A stretch of DNA of 64,000 nt from contig NZ_CP018221.1 in assembly GCF_001890385.1 (NCBI RefSeq), positions 3,087,501 through 3,151,500 of the forward strand, read 5' to 3'. The first letter of the stretch is position 1; each line of letters opens with the position of its first letter. The DNA is from Tardibacter chloracetimidivorans (lineage in GTDB: Bacteria; Pseudomonadota; Alphaproteobacteria; Sphingomonadales; Sphingomonadaceae). The notes below the pieces were generated by a model that saw only the letters and a list, made by a program, of their open reading frames with translations, had not been told where the DNA came from and made no database searches. The translations under genes and the position numbers were made by a program. Shown here one piece after another: positions 62,085-64,000 of this stretch.

Positions 62085-64000
62085 CTAGGCGGCGGCGCGG
62101 TGGCCCATCGCCTCGCGCACCTTCGCCTCAAGCGCGCTGATGGTGAAGGGCTTGTGGAGAATAGGCGTGGTGCCCAGCAGTTCCGCCCCCCGGCCGCCGG
62201 CATCCTCGACACTTCCCGCATAGCCGGTCGTGAACATCACGCTCAGTCCCGGCCGCACGTCGCGCGCGGCAAGCGCAAGCTCGGGGCCGGTCATCTCCGG
62301 CATCACGACATCGGTCAGCAGCAGGTGGATCGACGGGTCTTCGGCGAGCCGGTCCAGCGCCACGGCGCCGCTGTCGGCCTCGACGACATTATATCCCAGC
62401 TCCTGAAGGGCAGCCATGGTCGATGCCCGGACGCGCGGCTCGTCCTCCACCACCAGCACGGTCTGCGCGTGCTGCGACTGGGGCTGTTGCACGCGCGGCG
62501 GCGGGGCCGGCAGCGACACCACGCGCGGCTGCGCGGATGTGTTGCCCGCATGGCGCGGCAGGAAAAGGGTGACGGTGGTGCCCTCACCCTCCACCGAATC
62601 GATCGACAGTTCGCCGCGCGACTGGCGGACGAAGCCGTAGATCTGGCTCAGGCCAAGGCCGGTTCCCTTGCCCACGTCCTTGGTGGTGAAGAAAGGCTCC
62701 AGCACGCGGTCGATCACATGCTCGGGAATACCCGCGCCCGTGTCGCTCACTGTGATGACGATATAGTCGCCGGGCGACAATGTGCCCCGCCCCGCAGTGG
62801 TGCTCTGGGCGATCGTCCGGTTTTCGGCGCTGATCGTCAGCCGTCCGCCCAGAGGCATTGCGTCGCGCGCGTTGACCGCCAGGTTCAGGATCGCGCTTTC
62901 TAGCTGGGTGGGGTCGGTCCACACCGGCCAGGCGTCGTCCGCGACCGTCATCTCCATCTCGATCTGTTCGCCGAGCGTGCGCGACAGCATTTCCGACATG
63001 CCCAATATCATCGGGCCGACGGCGACCCCTTCCGGCTGAAGCGGCTGTTGGCGGGCAAAGGCGAGCAGGCGTTGGGTGAGCGACGCGGCGCGGTTCGCGC
63101 CTTCCATCGCGTTCACGATATGGCGCTCCATCTCGGCGGTTTCGCGGGTCAGCCTGCGCCGCGCCATGTCGAGCCCGCCGATCACCACCGCAAGCATGTT
63201 GTTGAAGTCGTGCGCGATCCCGCCCGAAAGCTGGCCGATCGCGTCCATCTTCTGCATCTGGCGAAGCTGCGCCTCGGCGGCGGCGCGCTCTTCGGCCTCC
63301 GCCCTCAACCGCGCATTGGCGTCGCTCAGCTCGGCCGTGCGCGCGGCGACCGCTCGCTCCAGCTCGGCGGTGCGGCGGCGATGCGCCTGCACGCGCCGTT
63401 CGGTGTCCCGCCGCGCGGCGACGGCGCGGACGGCTGTCCAGCCCAGCAGGCCCGCCGCCGCGATCATCATGACGCCAAGCGCAGCCAGCGCGCTGTCCAG
63501 CAGGTTGGACCAGTCCGTCATCGAATTGGCGTGATCCCGGCGCGCTGACAGGCGGTCGCGCTCCTCCTCGCCGATCCGCTGCAACACGCGGCGCATCTGC
63601 GTTCCGGTGCTGGTGGAGCTTTCCTCGTCAAAAGCGTGAAAGGCCGCCCATTGCCGCTTGTAGGTCGCAAGATTGGCCGGGCGCGCCAGTTCCTCGCCCC
63701 TTTTGCGGTACAGCGCCTTCAGTTCGGTGATCGGCTGGCGCTGGCGTGGATTGTCGGCGGTGAGCTGCGTCACCCGGATGAGCAGACGCCCGGCCTTCAG
63801 CCACTCGTCATAATAGCGGGTGCCGTCGCGCGGATCGCTGGAGACGACGAACATGCCCAGCGACGCCTCGGCGCGCGCCACCGCCGTTTCAAACGATCCG
63901 GTGGCGACCAGGACGTCATAGGTGTGGCGTTCGGCCTGGCCTGCCTGTTCGCGGGCGTCGTTCGCGCGGAACAGCAAAAGCACGATGGAGATAAGCAGAA
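62085..64000 (-). CDS. Hybrid histidine kinase with C-terminal receiver domain (5' end outside window)
   Basis: At least 637 residues; the frame is still open at base 64000 and passes through a membrane segment ([14 protein letters not shown]), so the true start is upstream. Order: N-terminal helix, a CHASE3-like periplasmic domain (residues about 12-140 of the visible part), a second membrane helix, a coiled coil, a dimerisation domain with His in [17 protein letters not shown], an HATPase domain ([32 protein letters not shown]) and a receiver domain ([13 protein letters not shown], Asp in [13 protein letters not shown], Lys in ILHKPF). Signal unknown. The Pro/Gln-rich linker between kinase and receiver is typical. 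Confidence 0.93.
   Translation of the reverse strand, partial: LLISIVLLLFRANDAREQAGQAERHTYDVLVATGSFETAVARAEASLGMFVVSSDPRDGTRYYDEWLKAGRLLIRVTQLTADNPRQRQPITELKALYRKRGEELARPANLATYKRQWAAFHAFDEESSTSTGTQMRRVLQRIGEEERDRLSARRDHANSMTDWSNLLDSALAALGVMMIAAAGLLGWTAVRAVAARRDTERRVQAHRRRTAELERAVAARTAELSDANARLRAEAEERAAAEAQLRQMQKMDAIGQLSGGIAHDFNNMLAVVIGGLDMARRRLTRETAEMERHIVNAMEGANRAASLTQRLLAFARQQPLQPEGVAVGPMILGMSEMLSRTLGEQIEMEMTVADDAWPVWTDPTQLESAILNLAVNARDAMPLGGRLTISAENRTIAQSTTAGRGTLSPGDYIVITVSDTGAGIPEHVIDRVLEPFFTTKDVGKGTGLGLSQIYGFVRQSRGELSIDSVEGEGTTVTLFLPRHAGNTSAQPRVVSLPAPPPRVQQPQSQHAQTVLVVEDEPRVRASTMAALQELGYNVVEADSGAVALDRLAEDPSIHLLLTDVVMPEMTGPELALAARDVRPGLSVMFTTGYAGSVEDAGGRGAELLGTTPILHKPFTISALEAKVREAMGHRAAA

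Noticed and set aside
1-64000. tRNA, rRNA and CRISPR features
   Set aside because: I looked for the T-loop motif, anticodon stems and spaced identical repeats and found none I could support by reading; a covariance-model search would be needed to be certain.

Overview
The window is high-GC alphaproteobacterial DNA that best fits the Sphingomonadales. The pointers are a Flp/Tad pilus locus of the Caulobacter/sphingomonad type, a PEPxxW-CTERM exported protein, a P. aeruginosa-type long isocitrate lyase next to a RamB-like regulator, an IorB-like molybdenum hydroxylase beside ferrochelatase, and PhaB next to a ribbon-helix-helix protein. No rRNA, tRNA or CRISPR array was recognised. All calls come from reading the sequence; no database was searched.

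Region by region. (1) 1-9089: the distal part of a Tad pilus operon, all on the + strand and tightly overlapping: TadG-like (cut by the window start), two TadE-like minor pilins, CpaE/TadZ, CpaF/TadA ATPase, TadB, TadC, two TPR proteins and a prepilin peptidase. The pilin, CpaB and secretin genes should lie upstream. (2) 9139-11626: a BON-MscS channel gene split by a complete IS630-family element (9528-10579) with a TA duplication; joining the flanks at one TA restores the reading frame. (3) 11804-14057: an HTH protein and a divergent tyrosine integrase. (4) 14122-30982: a surface-polysaccharide locus bounded by fcl and gmd (GDP-L-fucose pathway). It holds a Wzz-like protein, an EpsG-like polymerase, a Wzx-like flippase, five or six glycosyltransferases, five methyltransferases, a sugar aminotransferase and an epimerase. 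Most genes form one long minus-strand operon, with AT-richer stretches that suggest assembly by transfer.

(5) 31253-34603: a short-chain acyl-CoA type regulator divergent from aceA, with TTACAA/TTGTAA half-sites between them, then a 57-residue ORF and a strong terminator. (6) 34757-43861: alanine racemase, a MlaE/MlaF pair without MlaD, an ATM1-like ABC exporter, a membrane TPR protein, PRPP synthetase and a DASS-type transporter. (7) 43923-49110: pgeF and midA on the same strand as lgt, with a methyltransferase gene and a PEP-CTERM beta-helix protein gene lying between midA and lgt.

(8) 49233-53470: an IorB-like molybdenum hydroxylase subunit lacking the usual catalytic Glu, hemH, phaB and a small RHH protein. 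(9) 53645-59760: a second envelope locus with a CDP-alcohol phosphotransferase carrying an apparently degenerate nucleotidyltransferase-like domain, a HIT protein, a separate LicC-like nucleotidyltransferase, a GT4 glycosyltransferase, a frameshifted glycosyltransferase and a second flippase. (10) 59860-64000: a DUF2807 repeat protein, MgtE and a hybrid histidine kinase that runs off the window end.

The strongest candidates for something new are the methylated, fucose-linked polysaccharide locus and the split CDP-alcohol headgroup module.
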